From Blastocystis sp. Blastoise (lineage: Eukaryota; Sar; Bigyra; Opalinata; Blastocystidae), in assembly GCA_039096225.1 (NCBI GenBank), contig JBBPEB010000015.1, forward strand, positions 1-64,000: 64,000 nt of DNA, read 5' to 3'. Positions 40,070 to 54,116 of this stretch are shown here, in pieces. The position numbers and the translations under genes were made by a program. Numbering within the stretch: position 1 is the stretch's first letter; the number at the start of each line of letters is the position of its first letter. The notes under the pieces were generated by a model. That model made no database searches. It saw nothing but the letters and a program-made list of their open reading frames with translations, and had not been told where the DNA came from.

Positions 40070-42644
40070 CTACTTCATTCTCAATTGATAATCGCCATTA
40101 CGAGTAATATAACGAACCCATGGTAAAGCCTATATTTATAGAAATATAGTATATATATTCATTAGAGTTATTTGAATTGTTTATATTATATTATAATATT
40201 ATAATATAATAGTATATAATATTATATTATATTATATACTATTATATTATAATATTATATTATATACTATTATATTATATTATACTATATCATATTATAT
40301 TATAAAAATATACTTCATAACCAGATTTTTCAACAATTTTAAGATAACGAACTTGAATACCAGAAACAGTGTAGTAAGGAATTTCAAATAAAACTTGAAT
40401 AGGACGAGATTGATAATCATCTTGAACCTAAAGAATAAATTAATTATAAGAATATATATATATATATATATAGGCATTCTTATAATATATGATAAGTATA
40501 TATTATACTCTTATATATATATGTATGATAATCTTATTTATAGATAGAATTGTTGAATAAATATAAATATAAATATATATACTCCATCATCTCTAGAGAC
40601 AGTAGGTAGTCCAAAATGTGCTCTCATATGGAATTCTCTCATACCATAGAATTGCTTAATACGCCAAAGTAAACAATCCTTATCAGGAACATAAGTAACT
40701 GTACCAAGAGAAGTCTAATCAAATTATAATAATTAAATTATAGTAATAATTAAATTATAATAAATAAATTTATAATTATAATAAAAGTATAATAAATTAT
40801 GATAATAAATTATGATAATAAAATTATAGTAAATTATGATAATAATCATAAATATACAAAAATATAATAATACACAATATATATACATTAAATTGAGGTG
40901 TATCAACATCATTAGGAACAGGTATAAAGATTTCAACATCTTGAGCAGTAGAACGAGCCTTGAAATTAGATTTAGCTTTAACAAAATAATCTATATGACT
41001 ATATAATAAATGATTATTAATAGATTCATATAAATATATATTATATTTAATTAATAATAAATATAAATTAAAAAGAATTGCAATATTCTTTTATTTTATA
41101 CCTTGATTTCTTAGTAACAGAGACTTCTACATGAATAAGTGGCTTAACTTCTGTATGAAGACGATAAGTCATCAATTCAAATTCACCATCTGGAGGAGTA
41201 AAAGAAATAGTTCTATCATTCTCAAAAGTAGCTAATTTTACACACTATATATATATTGATATTATTATTTAATTATTATACAATAATCTATATATAATTG
41301 AATTCAATTTCTTCAATCAAATAATATATATATATAAAATATATTCATAGTATACTATGAATTCTTCAAAACCAAATATATTCATAAAAATTAAATAAAA
41401 TAATAATAATAATATATACTTGATGGAAACGGACATCTTCGAGATCAATATTATTATTTCCACTTCCTCCTATTTTATGACGTTGAGCACCTTCTCCCAT
41501 ATCAAAACGAACCTTATCATTCAAACCTAGATTTTAATATATATTTTTTATGAATAATAATATATATTGAATAATGAATAATAATATATCATGATTAATG
41601 AATAAAATATATATTGAATAATGAATAATAATATATCATGATTAATGAATAAAATATATATTTAAGATGAATAAAATATATATATATAATATATACCTAA
41701 TTTCAATTCAGGCATACCAGATAAACAGCATTTCATATGAATTGTACCAACAATCTCACTATCTAACACAGTACCATCTCTACCCACCTATATACATAGA
41801 TTAATATAAATAATATTATTTATTATAAATCAAATATATATTATAGAACAATAATATACTAAATAAAACAGTATCATAATATAAAATAAATTCTTAATAT
41901 ACCATCAAATTAAGTTTTTCAATAACATCCAAAAAGACTTCATTCTTATTATATTTAATACCTTCTTGTCTCCAAGAAATAGCATTTGTGACAGAAGCAG
42001 GAATAAAGACTTTCTTCTCCATACGATTCGATTCTTGCATAATATATTCCTTTAATACCTTTGGGTCAGTTGTCTATATATTATATTTAAATTATTATTA
42101 TTATTATTCTATTTTATATATATATATATATATTATTAAACGAAAGCAACATCATCCTATAATAATAAATACATACTTGAGGATAACCGAAATCCATCAT
42201 TTCATCAAATAATTCATATAAAACAACAAAATTATCACTAAAAAAAATAATCATAAATTATATAATAAAGAAAAAATCAACAAAAATATATATATAAATA
42301 AAATATAAAAAAAAATATTATTAAAAAAAAACATACCGAATGTTTTCTTCATTAAATTCATCAAAATAATCATTAAATACTTGAACTACTTTATGTAAGA
42401 ATAACATGATCATAGTAACATTTGCATTTCTTGAAGTAACAGCCATCAAAAATAAGCCACCACTCTTTACATAAATATAAGTGATACCACCTTCTGTAAT
42501 AACAGGCTTTAAATCAGAATCTTCTTTATCACGAATTAATTCAGCAAATCTTTCAGGAACTGAATCATCAACATCTCCACGATAAGCTCGAGAAATGATG
42601 ATTTTCCCTTTATGATCCATTATATATATAGAACTGACAGTCAT
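40070..42644 (-). CDS. AP1M1: AP-1 clathrin adaptor complex, mu subunit
   Basis: Ten exons on the minus strand (42337-42644, 42177-42237, 41903-42073, 41697-41787, 41420-41526, 41102-41244, 40887-40998, 40583-40714, 40314-40427, 40070-40129) encode 432 residues, stop TAG. The medium chain of AP-1 recognises YXX-phi sorting signals at the trans-Golgi network and endosomes. An N-terminal longin domain (SSIYIMDHKGKIIISRAYRGD) is followed by the mu-homology domain with SWRQEGIKYNKNEVFLDVIE, GTIHMKCCLSGMPELKLGLN, ENDRTISFTPPDGEFELMTY, VEIFIPVPNDVDTPQF and the characteristic AP-1 terminus ALPWVRYITRNGDYQLRMK. That C-terminus and the KP-L-I-H segment favour AP-1 over AP-2. Most introns are phase 0. 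Gene symbol by family; the paralogue number is not implied. Confidence 0.96.
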
Positions 42645-43536
42645 CTTGTTTCTAAAGGATACTTATAGATAGAAAACTATTTATTGAATAACAAGAAGTA
42701 TACTACGTAAGAATTAAGTAAATGAAACAAAAAAATTCATAAAAAATCTGTAAAACACATAACTTTTTCTTTTCTACAGCCATTTTTTATAAATAATCAT
42801 GATTCATTTCTCAACTTGCTAAAATGTCTCTTTTTCCTTTTTTCTCACAGTATTCTCTGTATTATTCCACTTTCACGAATAAATATGAAAACAACGCTTT
42901 CATCTCTAGTAAAGTCACGGTTATTTAGAACATCATCCAGAAAACAATCTTCTCGGATTACCATGATTATCATCCAACATAAAGCCCTGTTTTAATTAGT
43001 TCATTAACTTCTATCATTTCTTATCAATATTATCGATATTTCCTATTTCTAAGCAACATTCTTTCTTCTTTTATTCTGTTTGCTTCTACTCATTCTAAAT
43101 TATAAAACTTACATATCACTATTCAGAAATTTTCACTGATGACGTAATTGATTCTTTTATTTGCAGATATCTCTTCAATAATCATCATCCAACGTATAAA
43201 ATAACTTCAAGAATTCATTAAATTTATTTTATTATTCTAAAACTCATTTTATCACGCAAATGTCTCATAATGTCTTCTATTTAGACAGCTATTGAATTCA
43301 TAAAAGCATATTCTAATCTTAATGTGTTTAAATATCATTATATATTGTGACATATAACACATATATCATGAAGAAAATGATTTTTTTTAACTATGATTAG
43401 GTCTAAAAACTTTAAAAACCAACAATAAATTAATTCAAGAACTTTTTATAAAAATGAAAAATATCATAATATATATATTTTTTTATATAAAAAAATATAT
43501 ATAAAGAAACAATTATTTATAAATAGAAATATATAA
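42645..43536. other. Intergenic, promoter of AP-1 mu
   Basis: About 0.9 kb between the AP-1 mu start and the 3' end of the second giant membrane-protein gene, both on the minus strand. The part nearest AP-1 mu (42780-43250) is less AT-rich. No coding frame seen. Confidence 0.6.
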
Positions 43537-43660
43537 TTAAATTTGTAAGGGTTCATGATCTGTTCGTTTTTCACTAACAACACCACCTCTAGCTTTACGT
43601 AAATTCTGAATTTCAACCCTATAATTAATATAAGATCATGTATATTATAAATAATAAATA

Positions 43661-43696
<36 letters not shown>

Positions 43697-46600
43697 ATTT
43701 ATAAATAAAATCCAAAGCATAAATATAGAACAACATACTTTTTCTTTTGTTCCATCTTCTTCATAATAACTAATAAGAGAATAACTGTGATTATAGATAC
43801 AACAAATAGAACTGAAATAGAAACAAATATAATACTAGTACATTGTTCTTCAGCATCTGCCCATTGTATATTATTATTAATATATTCACATTTTCTTCTT
43901 CTTTCTCCAAAATATCCACTTTCACAACCAATTACAGTTTCTTCACCTACAAATGTTGGCGGATAGGATCCTATAGAAGAACAAGAAGACTGATAAATAT
44001 TAAGTGTGAATGTTGTATTCACAGAGCCTTGAATATTACTACCAACAACAGTATACTTTTGATTAGACATTGAAGTCTGAGGCATACCGGATATTACACC
44101 TGTAGTCGTATTGAAAGAAAGACCCTTAGGAAGACCTATAATATGATATATATGGTTATGTATATTTATTATTATATTTTATTATTATATATGGTATATA
44201 TGGTTATGTATATTTATTATTATATTTTATTATTATATATGGTATATGGTTATGTATATTTATTATAATAACTTTAATATATAATTGTTATGGAATTCAT
44301 AATTAAAAATGATAAATAATTAGTAATTGATATAAAAATATATATATAAAAAATAAATAATAATAAAAATAAATTATATAAAATATATATATAAAAATAA
44401 AATAATAAACAATAAAATATATAAAATATATAAAAAATATAATTTAAAAAAATATATATTCTTAAGATAATAATAAACCCTATATACTTGGAGAAATAAT
44501 GAATGACGTAACAATAAATCGAACTGTAGGAATAATATCTTGAATCTCCATATATGTGTAAAAAGTATATATATTATGAGGATACGTAATAGATGTTGGA
44601 GGCATTAATAAACATTGATCTCTCTTAATCTTTCCTAGTTTTAATCCATCACAATATCTATACATATATCCATCATATCCATCTTCACATAAAGAATAAC
44701 TATATTCTCCTTCTCCCACGGAAGGGAAATTATCAAGAGAGGGACATAACATATTCTCATAATTACAATAAGCAAAGGATAATTCAGATAATAAAATTGA
44801 AGATGCTGTTTCTCCCTCATTAAATGTTATCGATAAATATCGTAATTTAGTAACACCCTTAGGTACAGGAATATATATAGATCCAATCTCTGATCCTTTT
44901 ATTAAAGTCTATATATATATAGTATATAGATTTATATATATAATTCATATTTTTTAATATATATATAAATTTTTTTAAATAATACATTTTAATAAAAATA
45001 TTATATATATATGTAATTCAGCTAATAAATAATTTAAAAAATGGATTGAAAATAATTCAAAAATTCTTATTGATTAAAAGCAAATAAATAAAATAAAATA
45101 AAATAAAATAATAGATACCTTTCCAAGAACCATTCTCCACATAGTGTTTTCTTTTGATCTACCTTGAATACTAATAGATATAGGATAAGATGTATTCCAT
45201 AATTGTAGATGAAGAGAATTAAATAAAGGAGGTTCTTGAGAAGTAAATGTTACATATATAGTTTGAGTATCTGATGATTCAATCTGAGTTAAACTGAAGA
45301 AATTAAAATCAAATAAGTTGTTAACATCATGAACAACGGTCTTTGTATCAGGAGTAGCTACTAATTGTGTAAATAATCTAGTACATGAACTTAATGTATA
45401 GGCAGTATTCATATAGAAAGGAACAGTAGTAACAGCAGAATGAGTTGTAATCTCTACACAAATCACATTATCTCTATTCTTCACATAAGCTCCTTGTGTA
45501 ATCAAGGAAAATGTATGTTCTTCAAGTTTATCAACTTCTCTAGAATAAGAATAATATAAAACGGAATTAATAAAAACACGAACATCTCCATAAGCAGTAA
45601 ATTTGAAATCCAATGATGAATGGCTTGTCACATTATATATAGAAAACTATATATAGAATCATTATTATTATAATTATATTATTATAATTATTTTTTTATA
45701 AATTATATTATTATAAATTATATTATTATAAATTATATTATTATAATTATATTATTATATAAATTATATTATTATATAAATTATTATAAAATATATTATT
45801 ATAATTATATTTTTTAAATTATATTTATATCAACAAAATAATATAATAATAATATATACCATAGAACGTAAAAATATATATTTATGTGAGAGACATTCAA
45901 CACTTGATCCTTTAGCTATTTTCCACTTAGAAATATCATAATCACTTTCTATCCAATCAGAATTCATATCGTCAGTTACTAAATAACTCCATTTCGTCAC
46001 ATCTTTCTGTATAGCTACTGAAGAATCAAAATATTCTGTGACACGACGATCTGTACTTCGAACACTTCCCATTTTAATTGACGTATAATCTTCATTATGT
46101 ATAGAATAACCAGCAGGTAGAATCCATTTCATACCATCATTTGAACTAAAACCAAATTGATAATAACCACTAGGCAAACAATAAGGATATGTTCGAATCA
46201 TTAAAGAAGTATTTCTTGGATCCCATACACTATATATATTATGATATTAGAAAATAGCATGTATTTTGATTCTTATTGTAAGATATTCTTCTTTCTTAAT
46301 TGTCATCCATTAGGAATAAAGATAAATTATATATAATTATATTTAATAAAATGAAATATAAATAATATCCATTAATATTAATTATTGAATTATAAATAGA
46401 AATAACTACTAAAAACAAATGAAAGATAAAATAATAATAAATATAATAATATACCTAGAATATGGATAATTGATAGAACCAACAGAATCAATAGGTCTAT
46501 AACTACTTTCTAATCCATAATATAAATCAAATTTTGCAGCTTTATAATTATTATAATAGAATAAATCCAAAATAAATAATGAATTATCACCATTACATTC

Positions 46601-49600
46601 TATTATAGTAATATACATAGTAGTATGAACAGATTCTCCTAAGTAATTCTTTGCAGTAATAGTATATTGTTTTCTCTCTTGAGTTACTGTAGGTATACCT
46701 CGAATTGCTCCTTGATCCTTAGTAATTATTAGTCCTTCAGGTAAATTGGGAGAGATCGAATAATCATGGAATTGACTGCATGATTCAGGAAGTAATTCTG
46801 ATAAATAAACACCACGATAAGAAGTTGTATCATTTACAAGATAGATAAAAGAAGGTACAGTATTAATAATAGAATGAGAATAGAAATAGATTTCAGCAAT
46901 ATCTAAAGTCTTCATAGAATATGATGTAGTATCTACAAATCTATATTCATTATATATAGTATCGTGATGTTCTACAGAAAAGAATCGCTTCGTATAACGA
47001 ACACCCCATACAAGATCCCCACGGGTATCAATTGTAGTCCATGACTCATCCCCGTGAATATTCTGACGTCCTTGAAGTGTCCAATGAGCTATCAAAGTAT
47101 CACCATAGAGATTGTAATTAGCAATAGCATAGGATGATAAATAGAAATATCTAGAAAAGAATGATTATATTATATTATATTATATTATATTATATTATAT
47201 TATATTATATTATATTATATTATATTATATTATATTATATTATATTATATTATATTATATTATATTATATTATATTATATTATATTATATTATATTATAT
47301 TATATTATATTATATTATATTATATTATATTATATTATATTATATTATATTATATTATATTATATTATATTATATACTATTATATACTATTATATTATAT
47401 TATATTATATTATATTATATTATATTATATTATATTATATTATATACTATTATATACTATTATATTATATACTATTATATACTATTATATTATATACTAT
47501 TATATACTATTATATACTATTATATACTATTATATACTATTATATTATACCTAATAACAGTATTATAATACTTTATTCGATAAAAGTAATGAATGAAAAA
47601 CATATATATATATACTCATCATTAACTCCTTGGATAGTGAAATTATATATATAATCATCTTTAAGGGTAGCTTTAGAAGTAATATCACGATCAAATGCAT
47701 CATCAATCCGTGGAGATGATGTCACAAGATCAACAGCACGTGTATACGGAGTACCAACATTGATCATAAATAGATCGAATGGATATGATATTTCAACAGG
47801 ATTTGTTGTAGCTAACAAGAGAATAGCGATCTTATTGGTTCCTTTTTGTATATATGTACCGGGAAAAGATATCTTTCTCCATAATAATTCAGAATAATTT
47901 CCAGAAGCAAGAGAAGTAGTAGTAACATGACTTGGAATATGTCTAGATAAAAGTAAATGATCATTAATATATATAGCAATTCCTTCTTGATACAGAACAC
48001 GTAAATCAAAGACATCAAATTTATTAACATCAAAAGATATTGAAAATGATTTTCTGAATAGTGTTACTGATGAAGTAATAGTAGTAGATCCAGTAGTAAC
48101 AGTATTCCATGTAGAATCATCAAAAGAAGAAGTATACCAATTCTCAGGAATACTATCTGAGAGCGTTTTCCATTCTTGTTGTCCATAGAGAATAGGTTGT
48201 ACTATATATATTATATAATATATAATATATAATATATAATATAATATTATATAATATAGAATATATAATATATAATATAGAATATAGAATATAGAATATA
48301 TAATATATAATATATAAAAAAATACAATTGAGAGTATAGTGGTTTCCTTCATATTCAGACCATGATTCCGACATCAGTAATTGATAAGGAGCAGTATAGA
48401 GAGTATCATTTGTATAATCAGAATAGGGATATATAGCAATACGAACACGAGACTCAGAGGACCATTTTTGAGTATATGGTCTATATATATATAATATATA
48501 ATATATATATTATTTATATATTATAAGTAAAAGATAACTAAAGAATAATAATGAAATAAATAATAAGGCATACTTGTGATTTGCCATAGTAATATTAATT
48601 AGCGATGAAGAAACACAACGATAAAAATAATAAGATTTCTATAATAATAATAAAATTATACATAAATAAAAAGAATAAGAATAAATTTACTATCATAGTA
48701 TCTATTGAGTAATCTTCTTGTTTCATAATTAAATCATACTCTTCCCCGTGGTTTTCTGGAGATACATAAAAAGCTTCCGAGGCTACAGAAAAAGGAACAT
48801 TTTCTTTACTGATCTTAATGATAGATCCCTGACACGCTATATAATTAAAGTATAATGAGTTTGATATAGATATAATTATGGATGAGATAATGAGAATAGA
48901 TAGAATATAAAATATAACTATATCATATAATTATATCATATATACAATATAAAAACATAAATATACTAATAGAATAAAAATAAAAACAAAACCGAAAAAA
49001 CTAATAGATATGAATAATATATACCTGTAACAGACAAAGTGATTTTAGTAGATAGAGAAATTGGATAAAGAGAAGTAATAGTATATTCCTTAGCCTCAGA
49101 GAGAGCAGAAGCCTATATATATAGAGAGAGAGAGTTCTATAAATCAATAAAGAATCATGTATGTATATATAGTTAATAAAAAAGAGAGAACCAAATAATT
49201 ATATTCCTTATACGAATAACAATACTATTTAATATAGAATAATCAATTAACAAGTATTCACTAATATTCTATATTTATATATACAATTCCTGAGATTCTT
49301 CCTGTTGCTGGATCGATATAGATTCCCGCGGGTAATTCGGGAGTAATCGTGACATTATTTACTGCACGAGTGAGTGGCCAGATGGGGTTGAAAGGGACAT
49401 ATAGAGGGATTATATAGGATTTATAGGGATAAGCAAGTTGTGCGTTTCGTTGGCGGCATGTGAACATCTGCATATCACGTGATGATAGTCCTTGTGTATT
49501 TGTGTCTATAATAAAAATGATGAATTATATAGAAGAAGAAACGATATATAATATTATAGTTAATTAGCAAGATCAAGAGAATATTATAATATTTATTTAT

Positions 49601-51722
49601 AGTATAACTTAATTATTATCATTTTTATTAATCTTATTATATTAATAGAATAGCACAATGATCATTAATAGCAAATATCATATATATATACGAACGACAT
49701 ATAACAGAAGTTGATTGTATGCCTTAAGATTGTCATACATAGTAATTGTGGCATTTCCAGGATAAAACGTTTGGTCATCGCGAGAATCAATTCGAAGCCA
49801 ATTCTCCGAATTTCGATCTCGTCCAGCAACATAATATTCGCGGGGATCTCCTGTACCTGCAAACGAACCCACAAAACGATAAGCATTAAATTGAGCATAT
49901 CTATAAATATATATAAAACATATATATATATATTATTTAAATAAAAAAATAAAAATCAGTAATAATTATAATAAAAGAAAGCATTATATATATAAATAAA
50001 TATATACGTATTATCTTTAAAGACGAGTTGTGCATCAAGATTTTCATTATTTCCAAGATCTGAATAAGTATTAATTTTAAAATCGAACATTTTCGAGAGA
50101 GAGGACGTAGAAAAGTGACTATACATAGTATAAGAAGGAAGAGTATAAGCACAATCTATATATAGAGAGAGAGATTATTAATGGCTGTAATATATATAGA
50201 AATATAGATAAATATACTATTAGGTTCTGTAGAATATTGAGTAGTCAAATAGATAGACAGTGTTTTATTCATAGTTTCTTCTTTTGGATCTACAGAAACA
50301 GCTAATATGTTGTTTTCTTTAAGATTAGAAGCACTTAAAATTATTCTACATGTATATAATAGTTAATATAAAAATTATAAAAATAATTTACCTTACAAAT
50401 TTTCCTTTATCACTTTCATCAATATAACTAAAAGAAAAAAAAAGATATTATTATTATTATATATAGAAATATTTGAATAAATAACTGATTCACAAAATAA
50501 ATGAATATTATATATAAAAGCAAATGAATAATAATTAACAATTTTAAAAAGAGATAAATAAAAAGAATCATATATGAAAAAACATAAATAGCAATTAATA
50601 ATAAAGAATAAAGAATAAAGAATAAAGAATAAATAATAAATAAATAAATAATAAATAATTAACAATTAACAATTAACAATTAACAATAAACATTAAACAT
50701 TAAAAAGGAGATAAATAGAAAGAATACTATATAATTAAAATACCTGTTTCCTTTCCAGACTTCTGCTCCATTTATATAAGCGACTGCATTTCCATTGAAT
50801 AGAAGACCTATATTATACGCAGCTATTAAGTTAATATGATCGACAGTGAATGCAACACGATAATATTGTAAAGTCGATAAACTGGCAGCATCACCAACTT
50901 TGACAGCAGTCCAAGAGTCATCAACAACAAAATCAGAAGTATACCAATTATCAGGAGCTCCAGCTAAATGAAGATACATAGAATCACCTGAATTAATATA
51001 GGATTTCACTATAGAAACAATGGTAGTCGATTATTATATATATAATATTTATAATATTTGTATATTATTATGACATTATTAAATTTATTTTATAATCAAT
51101 TATTATTAAATAACTATTTAATTACTCAATAAACATTTAATTATATTTTTAAGAATTTTCAAAAACAAATTCTTTAAAAAAGAGAAAACAAATACTGTTA
51201 AATTGATATGGAGGATTAGGAAACATAGAAGGTGCAATAATAAATGCCAAAGTATTGAATTCATTGTATACAGAATAGTAAGAAGCAGTTGTATATTGAC
51301 CAGATGTACTAGATTTAGAATGAAAATATTATAATTCATAATTCTACAATACTAAAAAGAAAAGAATATCAATTGAACACTATTAAAAGAAAGAAATAAA
51401 AAAAAATACGTTCCCTCAAAGTTCATGTAATATATATCGCTATCTGACTTCTTGAGACATGCTTCATACAGAATATCTTTAGAAAAATCTTTACATTCGT
51501 ATTGATAGATGATTTCTTGTCTACCATATACATCAGCGAGCCAAGTCACCTTCTCTCCAGATGCAGTACCACAATAAGTAACGAATTTCATATAAACTTC
51601 AGTATTTTCGCATGTAATTGCAAATGTGATATCTATGAAAAAGTCTTTTTTTTCACTTAATACCTAATTAAGAACATACGCAAAAAACAAAGAATCAAAG
51701 CAATATATTTGATTAGATTCAT
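43537..51722 (-). CDS. Giant type I membrane protein, intron-rich paralogue
   Basis: About twenty exons. The first are 51680-51722, 51410-51632, 51196-51308 and 50744-51008; the last ends at TAA 43537. A signal peptide (MNLIKYIALILCFLHITFA) is split by intron 1 as in the plus-strand paralogue at 25937-33606. Module types match that protein: galactose-binding-like segments with VAYINGAEVW (near 50760), discoidin-like segments (HWTLQGRQ...LDIAEIYFYS, 46880-47095), putative-Ig domains (TITPELPAGIYIDPATGRIS near 49310; ISPNLPEGLIITKDQGAIRG near 46720), and Cys modules (C-SSIGSYPPT...GERRRKCEY near 43900, and near 44690). One transmembrane helix (SIIFVSISVLFVVSIITVIL, about 43775-43835) and a short basic tail ending EKRTDHEPLQI follow. 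Likely surface adhesin or receptor. Middle exon borders are approximate; introns hold long AT microsatellites. Confidence 0.8.
44145..44270 (-). repeat. Intronic minisatellite
   Basis: Three copies of a unit containing ATGGTTATGTATATTTATTA plus an ATT-rich tail, inside an intron near the 3' end of the second giant membrane-protein gene. Confidence 0.8.
47161..47552 (-). repeat. ATTAT pentanucleotide microsatellite in an intron
   Basis: About 390 bp of TTATA repeats, with TACTA variants in the right third, fill one intron of the second giant membrane-protein gene. A 135-residue open frame across it is an artefact. Confidence 0.95.
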
Positions 51723-52914
51723 TCTAAATTAAATAAGAAAACTCTAAGCAAAATATAATATATTTTATGCATGCTTGATATATCTCGCTTATTTGTTTTT
51801 TTTGGATTCTTTTGAATTCTGATTATTAATAGAAACTAGATATGTTTCTCGTAGAGAAACCTTTTTTGATTATAACGAAATAATATTCTTTGGGAAAACA
51901 GAAAAATGCAACTGAAATTCATTTTTTTCATGGTTTATCTTTTTTTCGTTTGTAGTTTAGAGAAAACTGTCTTTCTTCATGAAGAATACAACTGAGTCCT
52001 ATTCATTAAATAGTTAATACTATGTAATAAAAGGCTATTCAATTATAGAAGAATGCATAAATTGGATAATCAATAAAAAAGTCTTCTATAGGTCATTATT
52101 CTAAATATCTTCTCAAATTAGAATTAAAGTGATGTTATTTTAATAGAGATATTAAAGAATAGGTTTCTTTCTTAGTTTCATTGACTATTTTCTTGAAAAA
52201 GAAGAGTTTATTTAAATGTTTCGTGTAAAATGTGAGTATTTATAATTTATAAGAGGAGATATACAGTTAAGAATATTTGAAATAAGATAATAGAATTTAA
52301 TAAATGATCAATAAAACAAATAAAGGCATTTCAAAAAAGTTTTATCTGTTCTATATAATAAAAAGACCTTTATAAATATCTATCATGTTTTTTTTTAATA
52401 TTTATTATCACTTTTCAATATTCATACTTCCTTTATAACAATGTTCATTTCAAAAATAATAATTAATTTTTTAATAAACAATAACGACGCATTGAATTTT
52501 TAATCAGCGTGATATCAGAAATAGAATAACACTAATTATTTGCAAATAAACATTAATAAAAGTGTATGAGAATCTATTATACTCTATAAAAACAAGTGTT
52601 AAGACAATTATTTCCATCACCAGTAATTTCCTGAGATTGCATAGATTTATAATATGCTAATTCCACATTGTAAGTTACATTGTTCTTAGAAAAAAATATC
52701 AAATACTCTTTTCTTGGAGATATTCATAAACTATCCAATCATTTCATGTTATTCTATAAAAAATAAAGACTAGAAAACGATGTAAACAACAAATACGAGC
52801 TTTTGAAACCATTCAAAATGATTCCCGTGAAAAACGAGTTGTCTAGAAAAAAAGAGTGGTTGAGAAAATTATTGAATTTAGTATTAATAAAGGATATTAC
52901 CGTCTCTTAAAGTC
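51723..52914. promoter_or_regulatory. Divergent intergenic region
   Basis: About 1.2 kb between the start codons of the second giant membrane-protein gene (-) and the acidic orphan gene (+), presumably holding both promoters. It is less AT-rich than introns. No conserved box recognised beyond a CCCGTGAAAAACGAG stretch near 52824, about 90 bp before the orphan start. Confidence 0.4.
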
Positions 52915-53415
52915 ATGGTTGAAGATAAACATTGTCATTGTGAAGAAGGCTGTACTGGTGAATGCGCTTGTGCTGACCAAGAACCCAATCTTTTTGAAGA
53001 AGAAAGCACTGCTATCGGTGATATTCTTATGCCCATTTTCGAAGAAACTAGTAGTTCTATTGAAAGTACTGTTCCTGAATTACTCAAGAATCTTGATGAA
53101 AACAATATGGATAAGGCTAAGACTATTTGCAAACAACTTCTTGAAACTGTCACTTCTAGTCCTGTTTATAAAGTTCTCTTTTCTATTTCTCATTTCATTA
53201 ACATTCAAAGTTGTTATGATGAAATTGAAGATGGTATTATTAGTAACGAAGCTGATATTCATGAAATGATCAGGTATATAAATAGTTTTATTTTATTAGT
53301 TTTATTCTAATTAATTTTATTTTAATTATCTTTTATTCTATTTTTTTTTTATTCTAATTATTTTTTATTCTAATTTTTTTAATTCTAATTATTTTTATTC
53401 TAATTATTTTTATTC

Positions 53416-53454
<39 letters not shown>

Positions 53455-54082
53455 TAGTGCTATGGAGGATCAAATCAAGCTTCTTAAAGAAGATGCTGCT
53501 AAAACCAATAAGAAGGCTGACAAGGAACAAATTAATAAGAATATTAAGGCTTTTGAAACTCTTTCTGAAGTATATATATATATATATATAGGAATATATT
53601 TATTAATATATATGTATATGTATTATTATTATTATTAAATATATATATAGATTGTCAAGGGTTATTCTGAAGAAATTAATAAGATGCATGATGTATATAT
53701 ATTATTATATATTAATTATATATATATTCATATATAGAGTATGTCCAAACCTGAAAGTGATGTAGATTCTACCTTCATTAATGTATAAAATATTATTTAT
53801 TATTATTATTATTATTATATAGGAATTTAAGACTTGGTATTTCAGTTTATTTGATTTCTCTGGAGTATATTTATTATTATTATTATATTATTATTATATG
53901 TATCTAGTCCTTAGCTGCTCTTGAAGAACCTTTTAAGAAGATTTATGCTGTATATAATTAATATATTTATTATTTATAATATAATATTTATATAGAAATT
54001 CTTTGAAATGCGTCTTTGTAATAAAGCTCATGCTGAAGTATATATTATTATTATTATTATTATTATTATTATCTGAAATATA

Positions 54083-54116
<34 letters not shown>

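Noticed and set aside
47161-47568. 135-residue Ile/Tyr/Leu open frame on the plus strand
   Set aside because: Pure ATTAT repeat inside an intron of the minus-strand giant receptor gene.
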